A DNA stretch of 64,000 nucleotides, taken from NCBI RefSeq assembly GCF_900108085.1, contig NZ_FNVR01000015.1:35923-99922 (forward strand). The letters are read 5' to 3'. The stretch's first letter is position 1. Every line of letters begins with the position of its first letter. The translations under genes and the position numbers were made by a program. Origin of the DNA: Algoriphagus boritolerans DSM 17298 = JCM 18970. Its GTDB lineage: Bacteria; Bacteroidota; Bacteroidia; Cytophagales; Cyclobacteriaceae. Below the pieces are notes generated by a model. That model was not told the origin of the DNA and did not search any database. It saw only the letters and a list, made by a program, of their open reading frames with translations. Below, piece after piece: positions 1 through 8,129 of this stretch.

Positions 1-788
1 TTTTCAGCCCAATGGATGGTTTTTCGGATCAGTTTTCGATCAAAAATCGAGGGAATCAGCAGAATGAAAAAGACCAAGTAAGCGACCAAAGTGGTTAATA
101 TCGAAAGAAAAAACTGAATGGCAGGATGAGGCATCCCTTTGTTCCGTTCTTTCAAAAGGGCCAATTCTTCCGCGGAGGGAGGATATTCAGGCGTTTTGGA
201 CATGCTCCAGAGCACCGAGGTGATGGAGCAGATCGTCCCCAGGAAAAAGGAGGCATAGACCCACATTGGAAGCGAACCGATGGTTCCCTTGAAGAAAATC
301 TGGAAGATAAATAAGGAAATATTGGCCAAAGTGATACCGAGTCCGGTGAAGAAGCTTTGGGTCAAAAATCCCTGACCATACTGCTCCTTGGGAAGTGAAT
401 CCGCGATTAGCGCCCGGTAAGGTTCCATCGCCGTATTGTTTGCCGCATCCAGCACCCAAAGTAAGCCAGCCGCCATCCAAAGCGTGCTACTGAATGGATA
501 AAAGAACAAACAGATGCTGCACATCAAAGCGCCAATGAAAAAATAGGGTTTTCTTCTCCCGTACTTCTCACTCCAGGTGCTGTCACTCAGTGCTCCGATG
601 ATGGGTTGAATGAGCAATCCCGTCATCGGTCCGGCCAGATTCAAAAGCGGAATCTCATCCGGTGCAGCACCCAGCATGTCGTAGATTGGATTGACTGCGC
701 TTTGCTGTAGTCCAAAGCTGTATTGGATCCCAAAAAACCCAACATTCATATTGATTATTTGGGAAAAGGAGAGTTTGGGTTTTTGCAT
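1..788 (-). CDS. MFS sugar transporter, SLC45/maltose-transporter-like (3' end outside window)
   Basis: About 262 residues are present, running off the left edge. The start at 788 (ATG) gives a protein beginning MQKPKLSFSQIINMNVGFFG, typical of the oligosaccharide MFS branch related to MalT/SLC45. The loop 2-3 signature DSTWSEKYGRRKPYF (residues 69-83) is the MFS conserved loop, preceded by PMTGLLIQPIIGALSD in helix 2. Several hydrophobic helices follow. Inner-membrane uptake of a di- or oligosaccharide is inferred from the family; the substrate cannot be read from the sequence. No sugar-hydrolase neighbour lies in the window; its operon partners, if any, are to the left. Confidence 0.85.
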   Translation of the reverse strand, partial: MQKPKLSFSQIINMNVGFFGIQYSFGLQQSAVNPIYDMLGAAPDEIPLLNLAGPMTGLLIQPIIGALSDSTWSEKYGRRKPYFFIGALMCSICLFFYPFSSTLWMAAGLLWVLDAANNTAMEPYRALIADSLPKEQYGQGFLTQSFFTGLGITLANISLFIFQIFFKGTIGSLPMWVYASFFLGTICSITSVLWSMSKTPEYPPSAEELALLKERNKGMPHPAIQFFLSILTTLVAYLVFFILLIPSIFDRKLIRKTIHWAE

Positions 789-963
789 CGGGTGAGGTTT
801 GGGTTATTGCAAAAGGTAAGTCAGTTCGTTTTTCAACTTCAAAAAATACAAAGTTTTTAGGATGAAAAAAGCCCCTCAAAAGTCAGCAATGAAAGTTTTA
901 TTGCCGAATCCCTTTGGAAATCGTTTGATATTCCCACAATTGTTTCGGAGGAAAATGAAAAAG

Positions 964-993
964 AAAACCCCGAAAGGAGCACTTTCAGGGTTT
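964..993 (-). terminator. Hairpin terminator after the 1013-1276 fragment
   Basis: On the minus strand an inverted repeat (arms AAACCCTGAAAG and CTTTCGGGGTTT, short loop) is followed by a T-rich run. It lies just after the minus-strand fragment ending at 1013 and before the transporter start at 788. Confidence 0.6.
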
Positions 994-1012
994 CTGTCAT
1001 AGCTGATTGAAA

Positions 1013-1276
1013 TTAATTCTGCAGTCGGATTTGAATTTCCTGAATCAGACCGTCGTACTTTTTCAGAATTCGGGCCCAGTCTTGGAATTTCTCATCGTCT
1101 TTGACCGTCACGGGATTTTTTCCGTCCAAAAATGCTTCCTGACTGACCAGTTTAACCGCATAGGCTACTTGATCCGAATTTCCTCCACTGGATACAATCA
1201 CCCGAGTACGGATAATGCTGGATTGGAAGTTCTGTACCTGCCAAGCAGTAGTCAAATAGCCGGTGTTGTAATCCAC
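1013..1276 (-). pseudogene. C-terminal part of an unrecognised (lipo)protein, no proper start
   Basis: An 87-codon frame begins with a GTG. The reading frame is open further upstream (to about 1331) and keeps coding-like sequence (KLGPEESWKILSSIITGYF), but contains no ATG before it hits a stop inside the dipeptidase 3' end. The protein ends KKYDGLIQEIQIRLQN. The coding-like upstream sequence abutting the dipeptidase stop suggests the 5' part (probably a signal or lipoprotein leader) was lost by deletion. The alternative is translational coupling to the dipeptidase with a non-AUG start. I do not recognise the family. Confidence 0.5.
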
Positions 1277-1334
1277 CGTCTCGAGGATATCAAAGTAGCC
1301 TGTAATGATGGAACTGAGGATTTTCCAGGATTCT

Positions 1335-2405
1335 TCAGGCCCAAGCTTTCTTCAAAAAGTTCAACCAATTGCCATGCATTACTTTTTCTATGTCTGAAGC
1401 CTTGTAGCCTCTTTTTTGGAGTAATTCAGGAATTTTTTGCAGATCAGCGATCCTTTCCAGATCCGATGGACATTGTTCGGTACCAAAAGCGCCATCCAAG
1501 TCCGATCCTATTCCGATGTGATTTGCATTTCCTGCTATTTGACAGATGTGATCCAAGTGGTCTAAAACAGTAGAAATCGTGACCGCTCTTTCTTTGGGAG
1601 TGGACTTGCCGCGGACCCAACCCGGACTCAGCATCCAGGCATCAAAGGCACCTCCGATTACAGCCCCGCGATCTACCAAGGCTTTGATCATCTCATCGGA
1701 AAACTGTCGGTTGTGATCGACCAAAGCCCGGCAATTGTTGTGACTTGCCCAGACTGGTCCTTGATAAATCTCCAACGCATCCCAAAAAGCCAAATCACAG
1801 AGGTGGGTGGTATCCAAAATGATCCCGAGCTCATCCATTTTCTTTACCAGTTCTTTCCCCTGATTATTCAAAGGCGCAGAAGAATCTGTGCCAAAGGCAT
1901 AGCGTCCGGGCCCATAGTGTGCCGGACCCAAAGCTCTTAGGCCACTTTCGTAAGCTTTTTCCAGATAATCCAAATTCACAATCGAGTCCGCTCCTTCCAA
2001 TGAAAGGATAAAACCAACAGGCTTGGCAGAATTGTCTTTTCCTTCATTCCAAAGCGCTAAATGACTTTCCAACTGATTCAAATTCCGGATTTGAGCCATC
2101 TCGCCTTTCTCGACCATCGCCTGATACCATGCCAATTGACCTTGCGTCTGCGCCCAAGCCTGCTCGGGAGAGTGCCAACCGGGAAGATTATTGTCAGGAG
2201 CAACAAATCGTGCTATCTGAGTAGCCACGACCAAGCCTATATTTCCTTTGCGCAGCTCTGGAAGAGAGACGGTCGCATTGCCCCGATCAGGCTTGTCAGT
2301 CAAGCCTTTTTCCCGTGCATTGATTTCCGAGACGGGTCGGGTGAGATCCCGATTCCATTCGAGGGCATTCATACTCAGGTCAAGGTGCGCGTCGATGGTA
2401 AACAT
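1335..2405 (-). CDS. Membrane dipeptidase, peptidase family M19
   Basis: Zinc dipeptidase of the renal-dipeptidase family. The HxD metal motif is at the N-terminus (FTIDAHLDLSMNALEWNRD). The bridging glutamate lies in ILSLEGADSI, and metal-binding histidines in ILDTTHLCDLAFWDAL and WASHNNCRALVDHNRQF. IGIGSDLDGAFG is the C-terminal signature. The start at 2405 is chosen because it puts the HxD motif near residue 7, as in the family, and begins 4 nt after the stop of the methyltransferase gene; an upstream in-frame start at 2456 would overlap that gene. It has no obvious signal peptide, so it is probably cytoplasmic and turns over dipeptides. Likely co-transcribed with the methyltransferase. 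Confidence 0.92.
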   Translation of the reverse strand: MFTIDAHLDLSMNALEWNRDLTRPVSEINAREKGLTDKPDRGNATVSLPELRKGNIGLVVATQIARFVAPDNNLPGWHSPEQAWAQTQGQLAWYQAMVEKGEMAQIRNLNQLESHLALWNEGKDNSAKPVGFILSLEGADSIVNLDYLEKAYESGLRALGPAHYGPGRYAFGTDSSAPLNNQGKELVKKMDELGIILDTTHLCDLAFWDALEIYQGPVWASHNNCRALVDHNRQFSDEMIKALVDRGAVIGGAFDAWMLSPGWVRGKSTPKERAVTISTVLDHLDHICQIAGNANHIGIGSDLDGAFGTEQCPSDLERIADLQKIPELLQKRGYKASDIEKVMHGNWLNFLKKAWA

Positions 2406-2409
2406 GGCT

Positions 2410-3120
2410 TTAGAAGGATTGAAGGATGAAAACGGTTGGGATTTTATGAAGGTCAATCGGGAATTTCTTCCAATCGGCGATGGTCTTGGTTTGGATAAAT
2501 TCGTCTGCGGCTGTCAAATTTTTTGCGATGCAAAGTTTGGTGTTTCCGGAGAGTGTGGCCAAGACTTCTTCCAGCATCTGATTATTCCGGAAAGGTGTCT
2601 CCATGAAAATCTGGGCTCGGTGTTCACGGAGCGATTCAGATTCCAACTTTTTCAAAGCAGCAGCACGCTCCTTTTTGTCAATGGGTAAATAACCGTGAAA
2701 CGCGAAAGACTGTCCCGAAAACCCGGAACCCATAAGTGCCAAAAACATAGAGCTTGGACCGGAGATCGGGACAACTTGAATATCCTTTGAGTGCGCATAT
2801 GCTACTGCAAGAGCTCCGGGATCGGCAATGCCGGGACAGCCTGCCTCCGAAATGACCCCGATATCCGCTCCATTCATCAGGGGCTGCATGAGCCGATTGA
2901 TCGATTCGGGAGGGGTGCCTTTGTCCAAGGTTTCCATGTGAACTTCCTCCAGGTTTACCCCCAGCTTCAAGCTGGAAATATAACGGCGGGCGGAGCGGGG
3001 ATTCTCGACCAAAAAGATCTTGGTATGAGCAATGACATCTTGTACTTGTGGCGAAATCACCCAATGGGCTGTGTTATCGGCGAGGACATTGGGGATTAAG
3101 AAAAGCTTTCCTTTGGGCAT
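2410..3120 (-). CDS. SAM-dependent methyltransferase, tetrapyrrole-methylase fold (RsmI-related)
   Basis: About 236 residues. It starts MPKGKLFLIPNVLADN and carries the family motif ISEAGCPGIADPGA and the SAM-site stretch VVPISGPSSMFLALMGSG. RsmI methylates C1402 ribose of 16S rRNA; this protein is of the shorter RsmI-like paralogue often seen in Bacteroidota as plain 'SAM-dependent methyltransferase', so the rRNA target is uncertain. The ATG at 3120 is preferred over an upstream start at 3168 because homologues begin at the MPKGKL-like segment. First gene of a probable two-gene unit with the M19 dipeptidase. Confidence 0.88.
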   Translation of the reverse strand: MPKGKLFLIPNVLADNTAHWVISPQVQDVIAHTKIFLVENPRSARRYISSLKLGVNLEEVHMETLDKGTPPESINRLMQPLMNGADIGVISEAGCPGIADPGALAVAYAHSKDIQVVPISGPSSMFLALMGSGFSGQSFAFHGYLPIDKKERAAALKKLESESLREHRAQIFMETPFRNNQMLEEVLATLSGNTKLCIAKNLTAADEFIQTKTIADWKKFPIDLHKIPTVFILQSF

Positions 3121-3294
3121 GGGGTAAAATTCGGAAGAAAAATGGCAACCATCTGAAATTACTGTCAAAATCTCATTTTTAACCAGTAACTAATTGGCAA
3201 CTATAAATTGAAAATTCTTCTAAAAAAAATGTTAGAGTATTTTGCAGTTCATTTTTTTTTTATTCATTTGATTAAACTTTTAAAACAAACTTTT

Positions 3295-3968
3295 ATGAAT
3301 AAACGCTTGAAAAATTTTGGAGGGATTATCCTCCTCGGAGCCACACTTTCGGCCTGTATTCCAGACCAAAATGAAGACTTTCCTGAGCTATCGCGAGACA
3401 AAGGAGTGGAAGTCGTAGGCAAAACATTGAGTTTTGCTGATTTTGAATCTTATGAAAATGCGATTCAGGATCCTAAAGAAATCCTATCCTTAGATTTTTA
3501 TTTCATTGCAAAGCTGACGAAGACGGAAAGTACTTCTTCAAATGCCAGAATCTTTTCTGATGAGGAATCCAAAGCATTGAAAGAATATCAAGGTTCCTTG
3601 ATATTTTAGATGAGGATGGGATGGTAATCATTGATAATAAATTATTCTATCTCGATTTCGCCAATCGTTTGGTGGCTGTGACTTCTGATCTCTCCTTACG
3701 GGAATCTTTGAAAAATGGAGAATTCGATTCAAATGAGGTTTATCTTTTTTCTTTTAAGGACGAGGTTCTTGAATTATTAGAAAAAGGATCTGAAGGAACT
3801 ATTTTTTCAAAAAGCAAAAATGAAATAGAAAATAGAAGAGTTAATGCTTTTTATGTGGGAGATAATTGTGAATGGGATGAATGTCGTTACAACGAAGACA
3901 CTCCCGGTACTACAGGTATGGATTATCGTTTAGAAGCAAAATTTTATTCATGTTCAAAAATGTACTAA
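3295..3968 (+). pseudogene. Hypothetical lipoprotein split by a frameshift
   Basis: The first frame (3295-3609) encodes a lipoprotein signal (MNKRLKNFGGIILLGATLSACIP, lipobox cysteine) and stops at 3607-3609. The next frame continues without a gap: reading from about 3594 gives RFLDILDEDGMVIIDNKLFYL and runs to 3968. The phase change equals one missing base near 3580-3600, so this is one gene of about 224 codons with a -1 frameshift, or a sequencing error. Its 3' end overlaps the next gene (start 3950) by 19 nt, which suggests an original operon. The protein family is not recognised. Confidence 0.7.
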
Positions 3969-4687
3969 TAATCTTACTGCTATTTTTAGCACTTCAGTCC
4001 AAAGTTTATCCACAAAGCACTATCAATCTTTCCTTTGGATTTCCAAAGATCAATTGGGATTATAGTGGAAACTTTGACGGGTTGAGAACTGTCTATAGAA
4101 ACGGATGGTCAATTACCGCTTCGGGTTTAAAAATCAAAAAGAACGGTTTTATTTATGGAATAGATCTAGGCGTAAATAGATACGGGAACGGATTTCAATT
4201 TGAATTTATGCGGTATGACCTTAAAGAAATTCATCATTTCTCAATATTGCCTTTAATTGGGTATGAACATCACCTGCGTGAAACTAAGTTTTCTGTCCGA
4301 TTTAACTCGGCATTCGGTATTGGGATTATACCTATTGAAAATAAATTTTATGAAAGTGATAGTACATTCCAAATAAGACGTGTCGTAAAACAGAATGCTG
4401 ATGGAAGTACCTATAGCGTACCACTATACGATCTTACGTTTTCTGGTTCCCAAGAAATCAAAAGCCGAATTTTCCCTTTGATTAAACCGAATATTGAACT
4501 TCATTATTCTATTGGTGGAAGATCAACACTGTTTGCAAAAGGAACCCTGGGAATATCTTTGGTGGAGGATGTGATCGTGAGGGATTTTCCCGAGATCATC
4601 TATGAATCTGAGGAGTATCAAGTCACTCATTCGACCAGTCTAAGCTATTCTTGCTTGGAAATTGGATATTCTTACAGAGTCAAGTGA
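3950..4687 (+). CDS. Hypothetical outer-membrane beta-barrel-like protein
   Basis: 245 residues. An N-terminal signal peptide (MFKNVLIILLLFLALQSKVYPQ) is followed by alternating polar and hydrophobic strands (NGFIYGIDLGVNRYGNGF, HYSIGGRSTLFAKGTLGIS, SLSYSCLEIGYSYRVK) and a C-terminus like a small outer-membrane barrel. The ATG at 3950 is used because the signal peptide starts there; an earlier frame start would put 23 non-signal residues in front. It overlaps the frameshifted lipoprotein gene and is followed by a strong terminator. Function unknown; partnership with the upstream lipoprotein is likely from the overlap. Confidence 0.75.
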   Translation: MFKNVLIILLLFLALQSKVYPQSTINLSFGFPKINWDYSGNFDGLRTVYRNGWSITASGLKIKKNGFIYGIDLGVNRYGNGFQFEFMRYDLKEIHHFSILPLIGYEHHLRETKFSVRFNSAFGIGIIPIENKFYESDSTFQIRRVVKQNADGSTYSVPLYDLTFSGSQEIKSRIFPLIKPNIELHYSIGGRSTLFAKGTLGISLVEDVIVRDFPEIIYESEEYQVTHSTSLSYSCLEIGYSYRVK

Positions 4688-4708
4688 AAGTTATTCACAA
4701 CTACCAAA

Positions 4709-4738
4709 AGCTGTCAGAAATTCTGACGGCTTTTTTTG
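4709..4738 (+). terminator. Rho-independent terminator after 3950-4687
   Basis: Arms GCTGTCAGAA and TTCTGACGGC form a tight hairpin, followed by seven T. A related hairpin with the same left arm lies at about 6560-6580, in front of the intact amidohydrolase. This supports a copied or shared arrangement. Confidence 0.8.
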
Positions 4739-4753
4739 TACCTTTTTGGTTCA
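4737..4753 (+). promoter_or_regulatory. Likely promoter block of the amidohydrolase remnant
   Basis: The 17 bases TTGTACCTTTTTGGTTC occur here and, identically, at 6699-6715, each 16-17 bases before the ATG of an amidohydrolase copy. The core resembles the Bacteroidota -7 element TAnnTTTG. The promoter role is inferred from conservation and position. Confidence 0.5.
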
Positions 4754-4769
4754 GTTTTCCCCCCAAGCT

Positions 4770-4912
4770 ATGAAGCCAAGTCAATTTCTCACCCTATTAT
4801 TTCTTGCATTTTCCTTTCAGGCCTCTGCCCAAAATCTCAAAGCCCTCGTAGGCGGTACCCTGATCGACGGTTTTGGAGGTACTCCGATCCGTAATTCGGT
4901 GATCCTCATCGA
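4770..4912 (+). pseudogene. Truncated N-terminus of an amidohydrolase paralogue
   Basis: From the ATG at 4770 the frame encodes a signal peptide ending in ASAQN, then KALVGGTLIDGFGGTPIRNS. This nearly repeats the start of the intact amidohydrolase at 6733. Similarity stops after about 48 codons (VILIEGE). The following bases run into a palindrome and then into the end of an oppositely oriented protease pseudogene. DNA identity to the intact copy is clearly lower than protein identity, so these are old tandem paralogues, one of which has been deleted. The remnant still has its promoter-like block and upstream terminator. Confidence 0.8.
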
Positions 4913-4948
4913 AGGTGAGGGGAAAAGTGGTGGGCGAAGTGGAAAAGT

Positions 4949-4981
4949 TATCGTGAGTTGCCCCGGGTGCAACCCACGATA
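4949..4981. repeat. Palindromic element at a deletion junction
   Basis: Outer arms TATCGTG and CACGATA enclose inner arms GTTGC and GCAAC around CCCGGG. It belongs to the same style of palindromes ('CCCGGGT...ACCC' modules) as the clusters at 9.0, 52.3 and 60 kb. It sits close to where amidohydrolase homology ends and just before the end of the protease pseudogene. Confidence 0.65.
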
Positions 4982-5000
4982 GCTATTGGTTTGATGATTT

Positions 5001-5973
5001 TTATTCGATGATGATTTGCTCCCTCGTGAGCTCTCCATCGACCACCACATGGATAAAATAAATTCCTTTTTGAAGGTGCGAAACTTCAAAGGTCATTTTC
5101 CCAGCCACACTGATTCCTATTGCAATTTCTCTGCCTTCTTTATCCAATAATCCCAGCACATGCTTGTCCATGTGCTCCGTTATTTAATGGAGCACCAAAT
5201 CCATTGGGGTCTGTTGGGGTAAATCCTTGCAAAACTCTGCCATTCAGATCTTCATGGGCCTCCACCCCATCATCTATCACCGCCACTCTCACTTGGTTCA
5301 GCCCCCTGCTTAGTTGCCATGCCTGTGGAGCATTGATGTCTATGTCATTGCCTTGGTTGAGGTAATATTGCTGTGCGTAAAGCGGATCGGTGGGGGTAAC
5401 CTGGTATCTTTCAATAGCAGCAATAAAGTTGGGATGACTATACCTGACCAAACCGCTTTCATAAATTTTATTGGCTAGGCTAATAACTTTCTGCCAATCC
5501 TTTATCCGTATGGTATAGGTATCATGCTTTGTAGCTTCATATGAAAGATACTCTCCTGAAATTAGTCTCAATATTTCATGGATTTCCATGCCTACTTTCG
5601 GCTGTAATAAGATCTCGCCTGTGAGGAAAACAGGAGGTCCTTCTCCTACCAACCTTTGACCATAAGCCGCGGCCTCAATTTGAGGATGGGAACGAATGAG
5701 TGATTCCAGGCTAGGTGCATTTTGGCTAAACTCGATCAACAACCCGCTCGCTGACCTGAGGAGGTTTATATTCCTCACAGAATACGCAGCCTGAATTTTA
5801 CTTTTCACTACATCCACATTGGCTGAGGCCACACTAATGATTACATGATTTCTATCCTCCTGAAGGGAATGCTTTTGGTTCGCCGACCAGTAATAGCTAT
5901 CCTGTTGGGTCATCAATGATGTGGAAGTGAATAATAAAAAGGAAAGAAATAGAAGGGTTAAATTACTTTTCAT
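5001..5973 (-). pseudogene. Subtilisin-like serine protease (S8) with T9SS sorting domain, internally deleted
   Basis: The start at 5973 gives a signal peptide (MKSNLTLLFLSFLLFTSTSL) and a long propeptide. The S8 catalytic Asp lies in VRVAVIDDGVEAHEDLNGR and the His in GAHGQACAGIIG. The frame stops at once (TAA at 5140-5142). In another frame the DNA continues with LLDKEGREIAIGISVAGKM through LQKGIYFIHVVV to LTREQIIIE and a stop at 5001-5003, a typical type A T9SS C-terminal sorting domain. The middle of the gene, including the catalytic Ser block, is missing; the two ends are fused out of frame. The product cannot be an active protease. Cell-surface secretion through T9SS was the original fate. 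Confidence 0.85.
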
Positions 5974-5983
5974 GGGCTAAAAA

Positions 5984-6340
5984 CTAGTCTGAAGTTGAAT
6001 AATTCGTAATAATTATTTTAGGAGCCTTAATCAACACGTCTGCTGTGCAGTAAACCGAATCCCGATCTTTTTTTTGGTCAAAAAATCGATAATTAAAATA
6101 AATAATACTGTCTTGTATAGGGTTTCCGGGAAATAAAACAACATTTTCTATTTGTAAACCTGTTGAGGAAATCGATCCTCCTTTAAGGTTTCCAGATTCT
6201 ATCTGAATTACATTTACAAAATTACAAGATGGAAATTCTATTAGCCTTCCCTTCACACTTTCTGGCAAGGAGTCGTCTTCACAGGCAAAAAAAATAAAGC
6301 CTGTTAAAAACACTAGAATACTCTTAATCAGGGTTTTCAT
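5984..6340 (-). CDS. Hypothetical small lipoprotein
   Basis: 118 residues. MKTLIKSILVFLTGFIFFAC with a lipobox Cys is followed by an acidic EDDSLPES stretch (an exported surface-lipoprotein-like signal) and a beta-rich domain. The ATG at 6340 is chosen because the signal peptide begins there; the longer frame to 6439 lacks one. It lies 10 nt upstream of the deleted protease start (5973) on the same strand, so the two were probably co-transcribed. Family not recognised; may itself be a leftover partner of the broken protease. Confidence 0.6.
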   Translation of the reverse strand: MKTLIKSILVFLTGFIFFACEDDSLPESVKGRLIEFPSCNFVNVIQIESGNLKGGSISSTGLQIENVVLFPGNPIQDSIIYFNYRFFDQKKDRDSVYCTADVLIKAPKIIITNYSTSD

Positions 6341-6620
6341 ATCTTTCAAATTTAGTTCTAAGACGATCATAATAGATAATTCGTTACAGTTCGAAAAGAA
6401 AAAAATGAAAGTTTCTTGGAAAAAGAGAACTAAACTCAATTGGGGATTGGAAGGAACCTAACCAATTCCAGACATCAACTCCAGGGAGATTTTTGGATAA
6501 TACAGTTGGGCTATCAGATTCTCTTGAAGTAAATACCGAATGTTTACATTTACCCAAAATCTGTCAGAAATTCTGGCAGCTTCTTTCTGAAAGTCTAAAA
6601 AAACAAAATGATTGGACTAG

Positions 6621-6655
6621 ACCTGTCAGGTTTTGAAAACCTGACAGGTGTTTTT
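6621..6655 (+). terminator. Perfect 14-bp hairpin with T-run
   Basis: Arms ACCTGTCAGGTTTT and AAAACCTGACAGGT are separated by one base and followed by TTTTT. No plus-strand gene ends just upstream, so it may be a leftover terminator of deleted sequence or a block to read-through into the amidohydrolase. A weaker related hairpin (CTGTCAGAA/TTCTGGCAG) lies at about 6561-6579. Confidence 0.6.
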
Positions 6656-6698
6656 ACACTTTCTTAGCTAATGATGACCACCTCAATTCATCTAAGTT

Positions 6699-6715
6699 TT
6701 GTACCTTTTTGGTTC
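6699..6715 (+). promoter_or_regulatory. Likely promoter of the intact amidohydrolase
   Basis: Identical 17-base block to 4737-4753, ending 17 bases before the ATG at 6733. The TACCTTTT core resembles the Bacteroidota -7 TAnnTTTG element. Conservation between two otherwise diverged copies supports function. Confidence 0.5.
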
Positions 6716-6732
6716 TTATTTCCACCGAACTT

Positions 6733-8067
6733 ATGAAGTCAACCAAATTTCTTTCCCTCTTATTTCTCATCATTTCTTTCAATTCACCTGCACAAAATCT
6801 CAAAGCCCTTGTTGGCGGAACATTAATCGATGGATTTGGAGGAACACCCATTCGAAATTCAGTGATTATTATCGAAAATGAACGGATCAAATCCATTGGC
6901 CAAGTGGGAAGTTTAGCCATTCCTGCTGGCGCAGAAGTTATTTCCACCGAAGGTATGAGCGTCCTGCCTGGACTTTGGGATATGCACGTGCACTTGATGC
7001 TCAATGGACACAGCGACTACACCCATTGGGACAGCACCTATATCGATGTATTTGAATCCGTGATCATGCCTTCTTCGGCGCATCAGTTATTGATGGCGGG
7101 TGTAACAAGTGCCAGAGATTTGGGCGCACCCTTGGAAGCCAGCATCAATGTGCGTAATCGAATCAACAAAGGTGAAATTCCCGGCCCTACGATTTATGTG
7201 TCAGGACCATTTATCCAAAAAGCGCCTTATCCCAATACCGAAGCCTTCCGTTGGGGCGTGAATGGGGCCGCCGATGCCCGAGCCAAAGTCAAAAAACTCG
7301 TCGATGCCGGAGTTGATGTGATCAAACTGATCGATCAGGATCAGATGACCCTTGAGGAAGCCAAAGCCGTGGTCGATGAAGCGCACAAGTACGGTAAAAT
7401 GGTCGTCGGCCACTCACACCGCCCTGACGAAATCCGTATCGGCCTTCAAATTGGAGTGGACAATTTTGAACATACGGGTTTGAGTTCATCGCCTGAATAT
7501 CCCGAGGACATCATGTTGATGTTGAAAGAGCGGGCAGCCAAAATGAACCTCGGCCCACTCTTTTGGACCCCCACCGTGGAGGGGCTATTCAACTACGAAT
7601 ATGTGCGTGATAATCCTGAGAAGCTGGATGATCCTTCCTGGCATTTGGGTTTGCCGGATTCCATTATTCGGGATATTCGGGCTAGTCTTCGCTTTCCCGG
7701 AAGGATGTCCTATTTCCAACTTACTCCAGTCAGAAAGCCGACTTTGGACCGAAAGTTTGCCCAATTGAGAGAAAGTGGCGTGGTGATGCTGGTGGGAACT
7801 GACAGCGGCATTCCGATGAAGTTTCACAGCCAAAGCACCTGGAATGAGCTGGATGTCTGGGTGAATCATTTTGGAATGGATCCATTGCTGACGATCAAAG
7901 CCGCGACCTATTGGCCGGCGGTTGCCATGAAAGTGGACAAAGACTATGGGACCATTTCCGAAGGAAAATACGCTGATATCATCGCTGTCAGCGGAGATGT
8001 GCTACGCTATATTAACCTACTTCAGAATGTGGATCTGGTGATAAAGCATGGGAAGAAGGTGAAGTGA
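6733..8067 (+). CDS. Secreted amidohydrolase (metal-dependent, imidazolonepropionase/prolidase-like)
   Basis: 444 residues from the ATG at 6733, where the signal peptide begins (MKSTKFLSLLFLIISF, end SPAQN). The amidohydrolase landmarks are in order: ALVGGTLIDGFGGTPIRNS, the HxH metal motif in GLWDMHVHLML, TSARDLGAP, a lysine region in AGVDVIKLIDQDQM, VVGHSHRPDEI and FEHTGLSS for later metal histidines, VGTDSGIPM for the catalytic Asp, and a C-terminal GTISEGKYADIIAV. Such periplasmic enzymes hydrolyse cyclic amides or C-terminal Pro/Lys dipeptides; substrate unknown here. A truncated older paralogue precedes it (4770). No operon partner; the next gene is on the other strand. Confidence 0.9.
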   Translation: MKSTKFLSLLFLIISFNSPAQNLKALVGGTLIDGFGGTPIRNSVIIIENERIKSIGQVGSLAIPAGAEVISTEGMSVLPGLWDMHVHLMLNGHSDYTHWDSTYIDVFESVIMPSSAHQLLMAGVTSARDLGAPLEASINVRNRINKGEIPGPTIYVSGPFIQKAPYPNTEAFRWGVNGAADARAKVKKLVDAGVDVIKLIDQDQMTLEEAKAVVDEAHKYGKMVVGHSHRPDEIRIGLQIGVDNFEHTGLSSSPEYPEDIMLMLKERAAKMNLGPLFWTPTVEGLFNYEYVRDNPEKLDDPSWHLGLPDSIIRDIRASLRFPGRMSYFQLTPVRKPTLDRKFAQLRESGVVMLVGTDSGIPMKFHSQSTWNELDVWVNHFGMDPLLTIKAATYWPAVAMKVDKDYGTISEGKYADIIAVSGDVLRYINLLQNVDLVIKHGKKVK

Positions 8068-8129
8068 TCAGTGGGCAGTCGCAGTAGGCAGAAGTGGGCA
8101 GTTTTCAGTTGCAATAGCGCATAAAAAGA

